From NCBI RefSeq assembly GCF_016904885.1, contig NZ_JADWYI010000001.1, positions 3,224,001 to 3,288,000 of the forward strand: a DNA stretch of 64,000 nucleotides. The letters are read 5' to 3'. The translations under genes were made by a program, and so were the position numbers. Below, one piece after another: positions 29,587 to 41,500 of this stretch. This DNA is from Archangium primigenium (GTDB lineage Bacteria > Myxococcota > Myxococcia > Myxococcales > Myxococcaceae). The notes beneath the pieces were generated by a model. The model did not search any database and was not told where the DNA came from. It was given only the letters and a program-made list of their open reading frames with translations. Each line of letters opens with the position of its first letter. Position 1 is the first letter of the stretch.

Positions 29587-30023
29587 CGCCGTACCGCCCG
29601 AGGGACGGGCGAAGGCCCCAAAGAAAATCGGGGAGGAGCCACCCCCGCGGCTCCCCCCCGATTCTCCTTGAGTGCTCCACTTCCCCCGAAGTGTCGCCGT
29701 CCCCACTGCCCCGTGTTGCCCCCACGCTTCCTGAAACGGTTCCTTCCCCGACCCGCCCCGTCCAACCCCGAACCCCGACCCGCCCTGACTGCCCCGTGCT
29801 GCCCGTTCCCGACTTCGTGTCCGGAGGTCATTGCAGTCCGGATGCCAAGGCACCAGGGCCGGAGATGCCCAGGGATTCCGAGGAGTTACAAGGGAGGATG
29901 CGTGGGGGCCCCGTCCCGCGGCGGTAAGACTTACCGGGACCGGGTTCCCGCCCTCCGGACAATCCTGCCAGTCGGGAGTGGGACGCCAGGCGCGGCGAGG
30001 TCCGCGCCCGAGAAGTCCAGGTT
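29587..30023. other. 437-bp gap: terminator, C-rich repeat stretch and dyads
   Basis: The gap separates the kinase operon (plus) from the end of the NRPS operon (minus), so it is a convergent tail region. It holds a strong hairpin at 29626-29663. A strikingly C-rich strand-biased stretch follows (about 29665-29825), with imperfect repeats of ACTGCCCCGTGTTGCCC and CCGACCCGCCC. A dyad CGGTAAG-A-CTTACCG lies at 29922-29936, and a small hairpin CGGGA/TCCCG (29935-29950) could end the NRPS transcript. Proline-rich open frames here reflect the C-richness and are not called as genes. Confidence 0.6.
29626..29663 (+). terminator. Strong hairpin after the kinase/regulator operon
   Basis: AATCGGGGAGGAGCC (29626-29640) pairs with GGCTCCCCCCCGATT (29649-29663), 14 of 15 positions matching, with an 8-base loop. 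It lies 40 bp beyond the response-regulator stop. There is no T-run after it. Confidence 0.7.
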
Positions 30024-30755
30024 TCAGCCCTCGTCGCCGGTGTCGGCGCAGGTGGAGGAGGAGCTGCGGTGCTCCGCCAGGAAGATGGTCTGCGCCATCA
30101 TCCGGTACCCGGACATGCCTTCGCGCAGGGTCTCGATGGACTCCTCCGGGTGCACCGAGTCAATCACGGCATGGGGACCGACCGCGTTGAACTGGTGCGA
30201 GACGCCCCGGGGGATCTGCATGTCCACCCAGCAGTTCGAGGGCACGACGACGTTGTACCGTTCCCGGTGCACGCCTTCCGGGGTGTCCGGCAGGGCGTCG
30301 ACGAAGGTGTGCAGGGGGGCCGTCCAGTCCGGGCGGGAGCGGACGATCAGCGGGGACAGGCTGGAGACGCGGATGGTGGTGTCCGGGCCGGTCATCATCC
30401 GCACGAAGCGCAGGCCCGTGTGCAGGTGCATGCGGGAGCAGATGCCGCGCTCCTGCGTGTCATAGAAGTCCATCAGGTAGCGGTCGGCGAAGTAGCCCTC
30501 GAACGGGGGAGCCAGCATGAACACGTCACCCTCCTCGAACGCCTGCGCCTCCTTGAGCGCGCGGGGTGGGGTGGGGGACTGGTGTTCCCGCTGGTGGGCA
30601 TGGCGGACCAGCCCGGCGAGCGCGTTCACGACGGTCAGGGCGACCTCCGGGGGCAGTTGCACCACCGGGGTGATGCAATTGCGGCTGGGGTCCTGGTGTC
30701 GCTCCAGGTCCAACACCTCGTCCTCGTGGTCGGGGACCTGCTTCATCCTGCTCAT
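30024..30755 (-). CDS. Cupin-like protein of the NRPS operon
   Basis: I do not recognise a characterised homologue of this 243-residue protein. It has cupin features: an HxH-type segment GICSRMHLHTGLRFVRMM and a later IPRGVSHQFNAVGPHAVIDS that supply His residues for a metal. It also has beta-strand-rich sequence and no signal peptide or membrane segment. A metal-dependent tailoring enzyme (for example a hydroxylase or isomerase) acting on the peptide or a precursor is possible but unproven. The ATG at 30755 overlaps the ligase stop codon (ATGA); it is the last gene of the three-gene NRPS operon. Confidence 0.75.
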   Translation of the reverse strand: MSRMKQVPDHEDEVLDLERHQDPSRNCITPVVQLPPEVALTVVNALAGLVRHAHQREHQSPTPPRALKEAQAFEEGDVFMLAPPFEGYFADRYLMDFYDTQERGICSRMHLHTGLRFVRMMTGPDTTIRVSSLSPLIVRSRPDWTAPLHTFVDALPDTPEGVHRERYNVVVPSNCWVDMQIPRGVSHQFNAVGPHAVIDSVHPEESIETLREGMSGYRMMAQTIFLAEHRSSSSTCADTGDEG

Positions 30756-32530
30756 GCGTTGCCTCTGTTCTCGCTGGTCGGGGTGTGGGCCCACAGCACG
30801 CCGCCGAGGTCGTGGCGGCCCGCGCGCAGCACCGCGCAGCCGACGACGGCGAAGCCCGCCTCGCGCAGTCGGGCGAGCCCGTGCCACCGGCTGCCTGGCT
30901 CTTGGGTGGGGAATTCCATGAAGGACAGCAGGGGGCCGAGCGCCCACGGGCAGCCCTCGGCGGTCGTGATCGTGGGCAGGTGGCTGGACACCTCCGCGCC
31001 CGGGTGGGCCTCGCGCAGGCGGTCGGCGAGCTCGGTGTACCCGGCCAGGGGCCACTCGGTGCTCAACCGCTCGCGCCAGCGGGCCTTCGCCTCCACCAGC
31101 TCGGGATCGGCCCGCCGGTGCCAGTGGGTGCGCATGAACTCCAGCGCCTCGAACACCGGCTCCTCGCCCTCGCGCGCGGGCTCGGTGACGTGCTCGGCCA
31201 GGGCGCGCAGCCCGGCATCGTCCGCGCCGGAGCGGAGCAGGTCGTGCGCGGTGGCCGAGGCGTACCGCAGCAGCCGCTCGTACCGGGCGGGCGCGTACCG
31301 CAGCGCGACCAGCGAGCGGCCCATGGCCTTGCGCTGGGGTTTGCCGGTCGAGGTGGCCTGGAATCCGCCCCATTGCATCGCGGCGGGCCGCAGCGGGCTG
31401 CGCTCGCATACCGCGCGCACGGCCTCCACCGACTGGTCGGTGGCGACGAGCCCGATCTCCTGGCCGAGCGTGGGTTCGGCGACGGCCACCGCCGCGAACC
31501 GCCCGTCGAGTCCGGCCTCGCGCCAGAGCCGCTCGACTTCCAGGGGGTAGTGCTTCTCGCCGCCCCGGTTGATGCGCTCGCCGGCCCGGCCCCGCAGCAC
31601 CAGCAGGCCCTCGCGCAACTCCCCGAGGTCTCCGGTGCGCAGCCAGCCGTCCTCGGTCAGCGCCGCCGCCGTGGCCGCCGGGTCCCGCCAGTAGCCGCGC
31701 ATCATGTCCGGGGTGCGCACCCACACCTCGCCGTCGACCAGCCGCAGCTCCGTCTCCGGCAGCGCCACGCCGACCGGCGGGTGCTGGTCCAGGTACTGGC
31801 GGGTGAACGCGGGCCCGTCGAGCAGGGGCGTGGTGAAGCTGAAGTTCACCGCCTCGGTCAGGCCGTAGCCCTGGCGCAGCCTCGGGCCGTAGCGGGCGTG
31901 GAAGCGGCGGGCCAGCTCCGGCGTCAGCGGCGCGGCCGCGGTGATGAGGTACTCCAGGCCCTCCGGCCACTCCGGCGCGACGTCCAGCAGGTCGGCCAGC
32001 AGCGCGGGCACGATGGAGGCGGTCCGGGCCCCGGCGGCCCGCAGCGCGGCGAAGTACCCGGCCGGGTCCGTGCCGTTGTGCAGCACCAGCGGCGTGCCGG
32101 TGAGGTGCGTGCCCAACAGGGACATGACCAGCGCGTTGCAGTGGTACAGCGGCAGGCAGGTGCCGTGCGGCCGGTCGGGGGTGAGCCCATGGAGCGCGGC
32201 GGTCTTGGCCGCGTTGCCCAGCACCGCCATCCGGCTGAGCATGACGCCCTTCTGCGGGCCGGTGGAGCCCGAGGTGAACATCAGGAACGCCAGGCCCTCG
32301 GCCTCCGGGTGCGCGGCGGGGTGGCCGGTGTCGTGCAGCCCGTGCTCGTCCAGCACGGCGCAGGCGGCGACCCGGTCGACGATGCCGCGCACCGCGGCGT
32401 CCGTGCTGCGCGGGTGCATGGGCACCGCGACGAGCTCGCGGTCGAAGCAGTCGAGCAGCGCCTGGGCCAGGCCCGGTCCGTTGGGCAGCCGCACCACCAC
32501 ACGAGCCCCGGCGGGCAGGTGGTCGATCAT
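30752..32530 (-). CDS. Stand-alone AMP-forming ligase, short N-terminus and extra C-terminal domain
   Basis: A 592-residue member of the ANL (adenylate-forming) superfamily. The P-loop [52 protein letters not shown], the hinge [19 protein letters not shown] and the catalytic Lys region [14 protein letters not shown] are present. Two things are odd. The P-loop is near residue 90, so about the first 50-100 residues of a normal ligase are missing. Beyond the usual end (about residue 420) there are about 170 further residues of no family I recognise, with no carrier-protein serine motif. The start overlaps the NRPS stop (ATGA). It probably activates a carboxylic acid for the neighbouring NRPS. 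Confidence 0.8.
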   Translation of the reverse strand: MIDHLPAGARVVVRLPNGPGLAQALLDCFDRELVAVPMHPRSTDAAVRGIVDRVAACAVLDEHGLHDTGHPAAHPEAEGLAFLMFTSGSTGPQKGVMLSRMAVLGNAAKTAALHGLTPDRPHGTCLPLYHCNALVMSLLGTHLTGTPLVLHNGTDPAGYFAALRAAGARTASIVPALLADLLDVAPEWPEGLEYLITAAAPLTPELARRFHARYGPRLRQGYGLTEAVNFSFTTPLLDGPAFTRQYLDQHPPVGVALPETELRLVDGEVWVRTPDMMRGYWRDPAATAAALTEDGWLRTGDLGELREGLLVLRGRAGERINRGGEKHYPLEVERLWREAGLDGRFAAVAVAEPTLGQEIGLVATDQSVEAVRAVCERSPLRPAAMQWGGFQATSTGKPQRKAMGRSLVALRYAPARYERLLRYASATAHDLLRSGADDAGLRALAEHVTEPAREGEEPVFEALEFMRTHWHRRADPELVEAKARWRERLSTEWPLAGYTELADRLREAHPGAEVSSHLPTITTAEGCPWALGPLLSFMEFPTQEPGSRWHGLARLREAGFAVVGCAVLRAGRHDLGGVLWAHTPTSENRGNA

Positions 32531-35500
32531 CGCGTCCTCCTCAGTTCGTCCTGGAGCAGCGCGCCGGCCTCGGCCACGTGCTCGGGCTGGAATACTTCGT
32601 GGTGCGCCGCGGCCAATTGGTGAACGGTGAGCCGCCCGCCGACGTGCGACCGCCACCGCTCGTGGTTCGCGCCGCCCGCCGCGTTGAAGTACACGACGTC
32701 CCCCGGGTAGACCGGCGGTTGGTAGGCCCGCAGCAGCCGTTCGTTGTTGCGCGCCACCGCGACCAGCGGCGCGCTGTCACGGCCCAGCAGTCGGTTGATC
32801 CGCTCCTCGACCGGCCCCGCCTCGGCCACCGCGCCCGCGACCGAGTCGACCACGACCAGCAGGCCGACGGAGGCGCCGAGCTCCCGCAGCCGCACGGCCA
32901 TCGCATGCGCCACCAATCCACCGAAGGACCAGCCGAGCAGGTGGTAGGGCCCCTCGGGGTGGGCGGCGCGCAGGGCCGTGACGTGGTGCTCGGCCAGCTC
33001 CTCGATCGAGTCCGGCAGGGCGTCCGTGTGCAGGCCGTACACCGGGTGCTCTCCATCCAGGTGGGGCAGCAGTCCCGCGTACACGCCGCTCAGGCCGCTC
33101 AACGCCGGCACGCAGCACAGCGGTGCGGCGGATCCCCCGGTGCGCAGGGGCACCAGCGGACCGGCCTCGGCCGCTCCGGCGAGGCGCGCGGCGAGCGCCG
33201 CCGGGGTGGGGGCGGTGAACACGTCTCGCACGCCCAGGGCCACGCCGAACACCGCGCGCACCCGAGCGATCAGCCTCGCCGCCACCAGCGAATGCCCGCC
33301 CAGCTCGAAGAAGTTCTCGCCGGGGCGGACCGAGGGCAGCTCGAGCACGTCGGCGAACAGCCCGCACACCAGTTGCTCCCCCGGGGTGGCCGTGATTTCG
33401 GCGGCCACGGACCAGTCCGGCTCGGGCAGTTGGTCGCGCCGCACCTTCCCGTTGGCGCTCAAGGGGAACTCGCGCACCGCGACCAGCCGGGCGGGCACCA
33501 TGTGGTCGGGCAGGTGCCGCGCCATGTGCGCGCCGATCGCGGACAGGTCCGGCTCGGCCACGGCGGGCACCAGGTAGCCGACCAGCACGCCCTTGCGGTG
33601 CACGGTCACCGCGGCCGCGTGCACGTCGGCGTGCTGGGCGAGCACCGCCTCCACCTCGCCCAACTCCACGCGGTGGCCGCGCACCTTGACCTGGTCGTCG
33701 GTGCGCCCGTGGAAGCTGAGCACTCCATCCGCGCTCCGGGAGGCGAGATCCCCGGTGCGGTACATGCGGCCGCCGGGCGGCCCGTACGGGTCGGGCAGGA
33801 AGCGCGAGGCGGTGAGGCCCGGCTGGCGCAGGTAGCCCGTGGCCACCCCGTCCCCGGCCAGGTAGAGCTCGCCGAGCACACCGGGAGGCACCAGGTTCAA
33901 CCGCTCGTCCAGCACGTGGCAGCGGGTGTTCCACAAGGGTCGTCCAATGGGGACGGTGGCTCCGGTGGCGCCGGTGACCGGGAACGTGGTGGACCACACG
34001 GTGGTCTCGGTCGGCCCGTAGCAGGCCAGCAGGGAGGTCACCTGGCCGCGCAGTTCCTCGGCCAGTCCGCTGGGCACGGCCTCTCCGCCGATCAGCGCAC
34101 GCACCCGGCGCAGGCACTCCGGGCGACGGGCGGCCAGGGCGAGCCACAGCGAGGGCGTCGCCTGCACCACGGTGACCTGGCGGCGCTCCAGCAGGGCCAG
34201 CAGCTCGTCCGGCTCGCGCACGGTGTCGCGGTCCGCGAGCACCTGCGCGGCTCCGGTCATCAAGGGCAGCAACAGCTCCAGCTCGGAGATGTCGAATCCG
34301 ACCGGTGCGGAGGCCAATACCCGGTCCGCCGGGGTGAGGTCCAAGCGCTCGCGCATGGCATGCAGCAGGTTGAGCCGCGCGGACCTGGATACCACCACGC
34401 CCTTGGGGCGCCCGGTGGACCCGGAGGTGTACCGGACGTAGGCGGTGTCCTCGGGCACCGGTGTCCCCGGGCGGGCCGTGACGCGCGGGCCGTTCTCGTC
34501 GTCCACCACCAGTGCCGGTCGCGCGTCGGCGAGCAGCGCGGTGAGGCGCTCCGGCGGCAGCCCGGGTTCCAGGGGCAGGTGGGCCGCTCCGACGAGGTCG
34601 GCGGCCAGCATCGCGGCGGGCAGGTCGGTGGTGCGGTGAAGCACCAGGGCGATCAGGCTGCCCGGACCGGCCCCGAGTTCGCGGAACCGCTCGGCGAGCT
34701 GCTCGACCCGCTCCGCCAGTTGCCGGTAGGTGAGGTCGTCCACCGCCAGCGCCTCGGGCGTGGTGCGTGCCCGCTCGGCGAACAGGGCGTGCACCGAGGT
34801 GTCCGGCACGGTCCGCGCCGTGTCGTTCCAGCGGGTGAGCAGCCGTTCCCGCTCACCGGGGACGAGCACCGGCAGGTCGGTGATCGGGCGGTCCGGGTCG
34901 GCGACGGCGGCGCGCAGCAACAGGTCCAGGCGGGCCAGCATCAGTCGCGCCGTGGCGGGGGTGAAGAGCTCGGTGTTGTACTCAAGCAGCCCGTCGATCC
35001 CGTCGGGCTCCTGGCGCAGGCTCCACAGCAGGTCCAGTCGCGAGGCCCCGCCGTGCACGGCCACGGGCTCGGCGCGCACCCCGGGCAGGGTGAACTCGGC
35101 GGCCGGGGTGTCCTGGATGGCCAGCATCACCTGGAACAGCGGGTGCCGGGACAGCGAGCGCGGCGGGTTGAGCGCTTCCACCACCTGCTCGAACGGCACG
35201 TCCTGGTGGGCGAACGCGTCCAGGTCCACCGTGCGCACCCGCGCCAGCAGCTCGGCGAAGGTGGGCGTGCCGGACAGGTCGGTGCGCAGCACCACGGTGT
35301 TGATGAAGCAGCCGATGGTGTCGTGCAGCGCGGCGTCGTGCCGCCCGGCGACCGGGGTGCCGATGGGGATGTCCACGCCCGCCCCCAGGCGGTACAGCAG
35401 GCCGGCGATCGCGGCGTGCAACACCATGAACACGCTCGCCCGGTGCGCGCGGGCCAGCTCGGTGATCCGGCCGTGCAGGGCGGCGTCCAGTCGGAAGCTG

Positions 35501-38500
35501 ACGCTCTCCCCGCGGTGCGCGGACACCGGCGGCCGGGAGTGGTCGGTGGGCAGCGGCAGCACGTCCGGGAGGCCCCGCAGCACCTCGACCCAGTGGGCGG
35601 GGTCGGGGGTGCGCTGCTGGAGCGCGTAGTCGGCGTACTGCACCGGCACACTCGCCCACTGGGGACGCTTCCCGTCGAGTCGGGCGCGGTAGGCGGTGGA
35701 CAGGTCGCGGGCCAGCGGGGACAGGGACCAGCCGTCGGCGGCGATGTGGTGCAGGACGAGCAGCAGCACGTGGTCTCGCGGCCCGGTGCGGCAGAGCAGG
35801 GCGCGCACGGGCAGCTCGGCGGTGAGGTCGAAGACGTGCCCGGCGGCCTCGGCGAGCCGGTCGGCCAGCGCCGACTCGGGCACCGCGAGCGTCTGCACGG
35901 GCAGCCCGTCGGCCGAGCAGATCCGCTGGCCGGGCTCGCCGCCACCCTCGACCACCTGGGTGCGCAGGCTCTCGTGCCGCTCGAGCACGTCGTGCAGGGC
36001 CGCCCGCAGGGCGTCCTCGTTCAGGTCCCCGCGCAGCCGCGTGGCGAAGGCCATGTTGTACACGGAGTTGGGCCCGGCGAACTGGCTGAAGAACCACAGC
36101 CTGCGCTGGGCGGCGGACAGCGGGATGTGCGCGGGCCGGGCCCCGGGGGTGAACGCGGTGTCCGGCGCGGCGGGCGCCTCCGGCAGACGGCGGGCCAGGT
36201 CGGCCACCACGGGGGCGTCGAAGAGGGTGCGGATGCCCAGCACCGCGCCGGTCTCCGCGCGCACCCGGTTGATCAGCCGGGTGGCCAGCAGCGAGTGCCC
36301 ACCCAGGTCGAAGAAGCTGTCCTCCGCGCCGACCGCGGGCACGTCGAGCACCTCGGCGTACAGCGCGCACAGCAGCTTCTCCATCGGCGTGCGGGGCGGC
36401 CGGCTCACCGGCAACGTGGACTGCGGTTTGGGCAGGGCCCTGCGGTCCAGCTTGCCATTGACGGTCAGCGGGATCGCCGGCACCGGCACCACGAACGCGG
36501 GCACCATGTACTCGGGCAGCACGGTCCGCGCGTGCTCGCGCAGTCCGGCCGCGTCCAGGTCGCCGGTCAGCACGGCGTAGCAGATCAGCCGGTCCGAATC
36601 GGGCAGCACCACCGCCTGGACCACCGAGGGATGCCGCTCCAGGACACGCTCGACCTCGCCGGGCTCGATGCGGAAGCCCCGGATCTTCACCTGCTGGTCG
36701 GCACGGCCCAGGTACACCAGGCCGCCATCCGGCAGCCGCCGGGCGAGGTCCCCGGAGCGGTACATGCGCTCGCCAGGGGCACCGAACGGGTCGGGGACGA
36801 ACCGGGCCGCGGTGAGCTCGGGCCGGTTCAGGTAGCCGCGCGTCACGCCGGGCCCGGCCACGTAGATCTCGCCGGGACAGCCAGGAGGCACCGGCCGCAA
36901 GGCGTGGTCGAGCAGGCGCAGCCGCAGATCCGGCAGCGCGACCCCGATCACGCTGGCGGTCTCGTCCGGGTCATCGAGCTCGATGTAGCTGGAGTGCACC
37001 GTGGTCTCGGTGATCCCGTACATGTTGACCAGCTTCGGCCCGCCAGGACGCCGCCAGGCACGGATGCGGGTCAGCTCCAGGGCCTCGCCGGCGAAGACCA
37101 CCACGCGCAGCGCCAGGTCGGCCGGGGGCAGTTGGTAGAAGGCCGACGGGGTCTGGCTCAGCACCGTCACGCGCTCGCGCGCCAGCAGGGCGAGGAACTC
37201 CTGCGGGGACCGGGTGACGTGCTTGGGCACCACCACGAGCCGCCCGCCCTTGGTCAGCATGGTCCACAGCTCGAACACCGATACGTCGAAGGCGTAGGAG
37301 TGGAACAGCGTGTGGACGTCGTCGGGGCCGAACTTGAACCAGGGGTCGGTGGTGTCCAGCAGCCGCACGACGTTCTGGTGCGACACCACCACGCCCTTGG
37401 GCACACCGGTCGAGCCGGAGGTGTGGATGACGTAGGCGACGCCGTCCGGATCCGCGCACGGCCCGAGGTCGTGCTCGGGGTACTCCTCCGACGGGTCCAC
37501 CCGGTCGAGCACCCACACCGGCTTCACCGCGGCGAGCACCTGCCGCAGGCGTTCCTCGGGCTGGTCGGGGTCCATGGGCACGTACCCCGCGCCGGACTTG
37601 AGCACCGCCAGCACCGCGACCACCAGGTCCAGCGAGCGCGGCAGCACCAGGGCCACCAGGCGCTCCAGACCCGCCCCCCGTGCCACCAGGTGGTGGGCCA
37701 GACGGTTCGCGCGGGCGTTGAGCTCGCGGTAGGTCAGGTGTTCGCCCTCGTAGGTGACGGCCACGGCCTCCGGGCGGGCCCGCACCTGGGCCTCGAACAG
37801 CTCGGGCAGGGTGCTCCGCCGCGCCGTCTCCGGGGCGGGAGACGGCTCGTGCTCGTCGGGCAGCAGCAGGTCGAGGGCCCCCAGGGTCACGTCCGGCCGG
37901 GCGGCGAACTGCGTGAGGAGCGAGGCGAGCCGGGCGAGCAGCCGACGCGCGCCCTCGGCGTCGAGGACGTCGGTGCCGTGGTCCAGGCGCAATCGCCCCT
38001 GCTCCCCGGGCATCACGACGAGGGTCAGCGGGTAGTGCGTGCCATCCAGGCCCCGTGCGCTGCGCAGCACCAGACCGGGCAGCGCCTCCTCTTCCAGGGG
38101 GTAGTTCTCGAACACCACCACCGTGTCGAACAGCTCCGTCTGCCCGGCCAGGGCCTGGAGCCGCGTCAGGTCCACATGCTGGTGCTCCAGCACGGACAGT
38201 TGCTGCGCGCGCAGCGCGGCCAGGGCGTCCGCGACCGTGCGGGCCGGGGCCAGTCCGACCCGAACCGGGATGGTGTTGATCAACAGGCCGACGATGCCCT
38301 CCGCGCCGGGCAGCTCCGGCGGCCTGCCGGACACCGTCGCGCCGAAGACGACGTCCTGTCGACCGGTCAGCGCGCCCACCAGCACGGCCCAGGCCAGCTG
38401 CACCACGACGTTCGGCGTGACGCCCCGCCGACGGGCGACCTCGGCGAGCCCCGCGGGCAGGTCCGCCTCGCACCGCAGCCGGGCCGAGGCCGAGCCCCGC

Positions 38501-41500
38501 CGGCCCGGCCCGCCGACCAGCGTCGGTCCGTCCACGGTGGAGAGGATGTCGCGCCAGGCCGCCTCGGCGGCATGTGGATCGCGGGTGGCGAGCCAGTCCA
38601 GGAAGTCACGGTAGGCGGGCGCCGGGGGCAGCGCCTTCCCGGCGTACAGGCCGAACAGCTCCTTCACCAGGATCGGCATGGACCAGCCGTCCAGCAGCAG
38701 GTGATGGGTGGTCAGCACGAACACGTGCCGCTCATCCGCACGCCGTTGCAGGGCGGCGCGGAACAGCGGCGGGCGGGCCAGGTCGAAGCGCCGTTGCCGG
38801 TCCTGCGCCAGGAAGGCCTCCAGGTCCTCATGCGCGGGCAAGTCGTGCCAGGGCACGGAGAACTCCGGGTCGATCACCTGCACCGGCCTGCCCGCCGGGC
38901 TCTGCCGCACTCCGGCGGACAGCTGCGGGTGGCGCAGCAGCAGCCGGTGCAGGGCGGCACGCAGCCCGGCCGCGTCCAGCGCGCCCTCCAGCTCGAAGAC
39001 GAACTGCACCAGGTAGGGGTCGGCGCCGTCGTGGTCGTAGAGGGAGTGGAACAACAGCCCCTGGGCCAGTGGCGGCAGCGGCAGCGCGCCGGTGGCCCGG
39101 GCCCGGGCCCGCGTGCCGAGCGCGGTCAGCACCTCGAACCAGCGCTCGGCCAGCGCGCTGATCTCCTCGCGGGGCAGCAGCCCTCCCGGCCAGGACCAGT
39201 TCGCCACCAGTCGGGGACCCTCGGGGTGGTTGGCGAGCACCGCGTCCAGCTCCACCGCGTGGGCCAGCGCGAGCGATCCGCCGGTGGTCGCACCGACCAC
39301 GGTGTCCTCGGGCAGCACCGCCCAGTCCCCGGCTCCGGCGACGTCGAAGTGGCCCAGGTAGTTGAACGCGTACCGAGGGGCCGGAATCTTGGCCAGGAGC
39401 GGTGCGGTCTGCGGGTTGAGGTGGCGCAGCAGGCCGTGGCCGAAACCGGTGCGCGCCAGGCCATTCAGGGTCTCGCGCACCCGGGCGACCGCGCCGTCCA
39501 GGTCGACGGGGTCGGTGGGCCAGGAACAGCCCGCGGACAGTTGGACGGGGTAGAGCGTGGTGAACCAGCCCACCGTCCGCGAGAGGTCGAGGCCGTCGGC
39601 GAACTCCTCGCGCCCGTGGCCCTCCAGCTCCACCCGCACCGGGCCTGCGGCCAGCGTGAACGCGGTCAGCAGCAATTCGTACACCGAGCAGTCGAAGGCG
39701 TCCGCGGCCGGGGTGAGGAAGTCCGCGGCCAGGCTGATCGAGTGCCACTGCCGGGTGTCCTCGGTGTCCCGCGCGGGGTCCAGCGCACGGCCGCCCACCG
39801 GCGCGTCCTCGACCGGGGCGAGCCAGCGGGGCAGATCCGCCAGCACGTCGGGGTGGTGGGCGTGCTGGAGCAGGGCCCGCGCCCACTGTGGGAACGACGT
39901 GCCGTTGGCGGGCAGCTTCGGGGCGCGGCCGTCGCGGACCGCCGCCCAGGCCGTGTGCAGGTCGTCGAGCAGGATGCGCCAGGACACGCCGTCCACGCAC
40001 AGGTGATGCGCGGTCAGCGTGAGCCGATCCTCGCGCCAGGTGGCGTGCAGGACGTGGCCGAGCGCCAGGTCGATGGGCCGGTCCAGCCTGACGGTGACCT
40101 GCTCCCGCACCCGGAGCGCCCACACCCCCGCCACTTCGGACAGGGCGAGGCGCAGCATGCCGTGGTGGTCGACCAGCGCCTGGACCACGGCGCGCACCTG
40201 CTCGGCCGTGCACCCGGCCGGGGTGCGCACGGTCATCGACTGGACGAACCGGTGGTCCGGCGCGCCTCGGCCGCGCAGCCAGTGCATGACCGGGGTGAGC
40301 GGCACGATCGGGTCGTCGGGGTCGCCGAGGGCCAGGCTCCGGCCGCGCGCGGCGGGCAGCGCGAGGCCCTTGGCCAGGGCGGTGACGGTCGGGGCGCGGA
40401 AGACGTCGGAGGTGCTGACCGCCAGCCCGGCGCGCTGCGCGGCGGCGGCGAGCTGAATGGCCCGGATGCTGTCGCCGCCGAGCTTGAAGAAGTCCCCGTC
40501 CACGGGCACCTCGGCCCGGCCGAGCACCTGCGCGAACAGCGTCGCGAGGGTCCGCTCGATGGCCGAGCCCGTGGCGCGCACCGGCTCGGGCGCGGGGGCC
40601 GAGGGGTCGGGCAGGGCGGCGCGGTCGAGCTTCCCGTTGCGGGTCAACGGCAGCGCGGCCAGCGCGACCACGGCCGAGGGCACCAGGAACGGCGGCAGCC
40701 GCTCCCCGAGCCGCTCCAGCACCCGGTCCGGGACCTCGCCGACGACGTAGGAGACCAGGCGGCCCTCGCGCAGCACGGTCGCGGCCTGTCGCACCCCTGG
40801 CTGCTCCAGCAGCGCGGCGTCCACCTCTCCCAGCTCCACTCGGAAGCCGCGCAGCTTCACCTGGCCGTCGGCGCGCCCGACGAACTCCAACTGCCCCTCG
40901 GGGTTCCAGCGGGCCAGGTCGCCGGTGCGGTAGACGCGGGAGCCGGGCGGACCGGACGGGTCGGGCAGGAAGCGCTCGGCGGTGGCCCCCGGCCGGTTCA
41001 GGTAGCCCAGGGCCACGCCCGCGCCACCGATGTACACCTCGCCGGTGGTGCCGAGCGGCACGGGGCGCAGGGCCGCGTCGAGCAGGAGCACCCGCATGCC
41101 GTTGAGGGGACGGCCGATGGGGACCCCATCGGTGATGGGGCCCGCGGGGTAGCGGGTGGCGAAGACGGTGGTCTCGGTGGGGCCGTAGCCGTTGACGACG
41201 GTGAGCCCGGGCAGCGCTTCCCGCACGGCGCGCACGGCTGCGGGGGAGACCACGTCCCCGCCAGTCCATACCTGGCGCAGCCCGGTGAGGCAGCGCGGGT
41301 CCTGGGTGGCGATCGCGTTGAACAGCCCGGCGGTGAGCCACATGCCGGTGACCCCGGCGGTGGCGAGGGTGCGGGCCAGCTCGCCGGGGTCGAGCCTGCC
41401 GGGCGGGGCGAGCACGATCTCGCCGCCGGTGAGCAGCGGGACCCACAGCTCCATGTTGATGGCGTCGAAGGCCTGCGCGGAGTGCAGCAGCACCCGCTCG

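Noticed and set aside
29691-29927. Proline-rich 78-codon frame
   Set aside because: It follows from the C-rich base composition; no ribosome-binding site and no recognised family.
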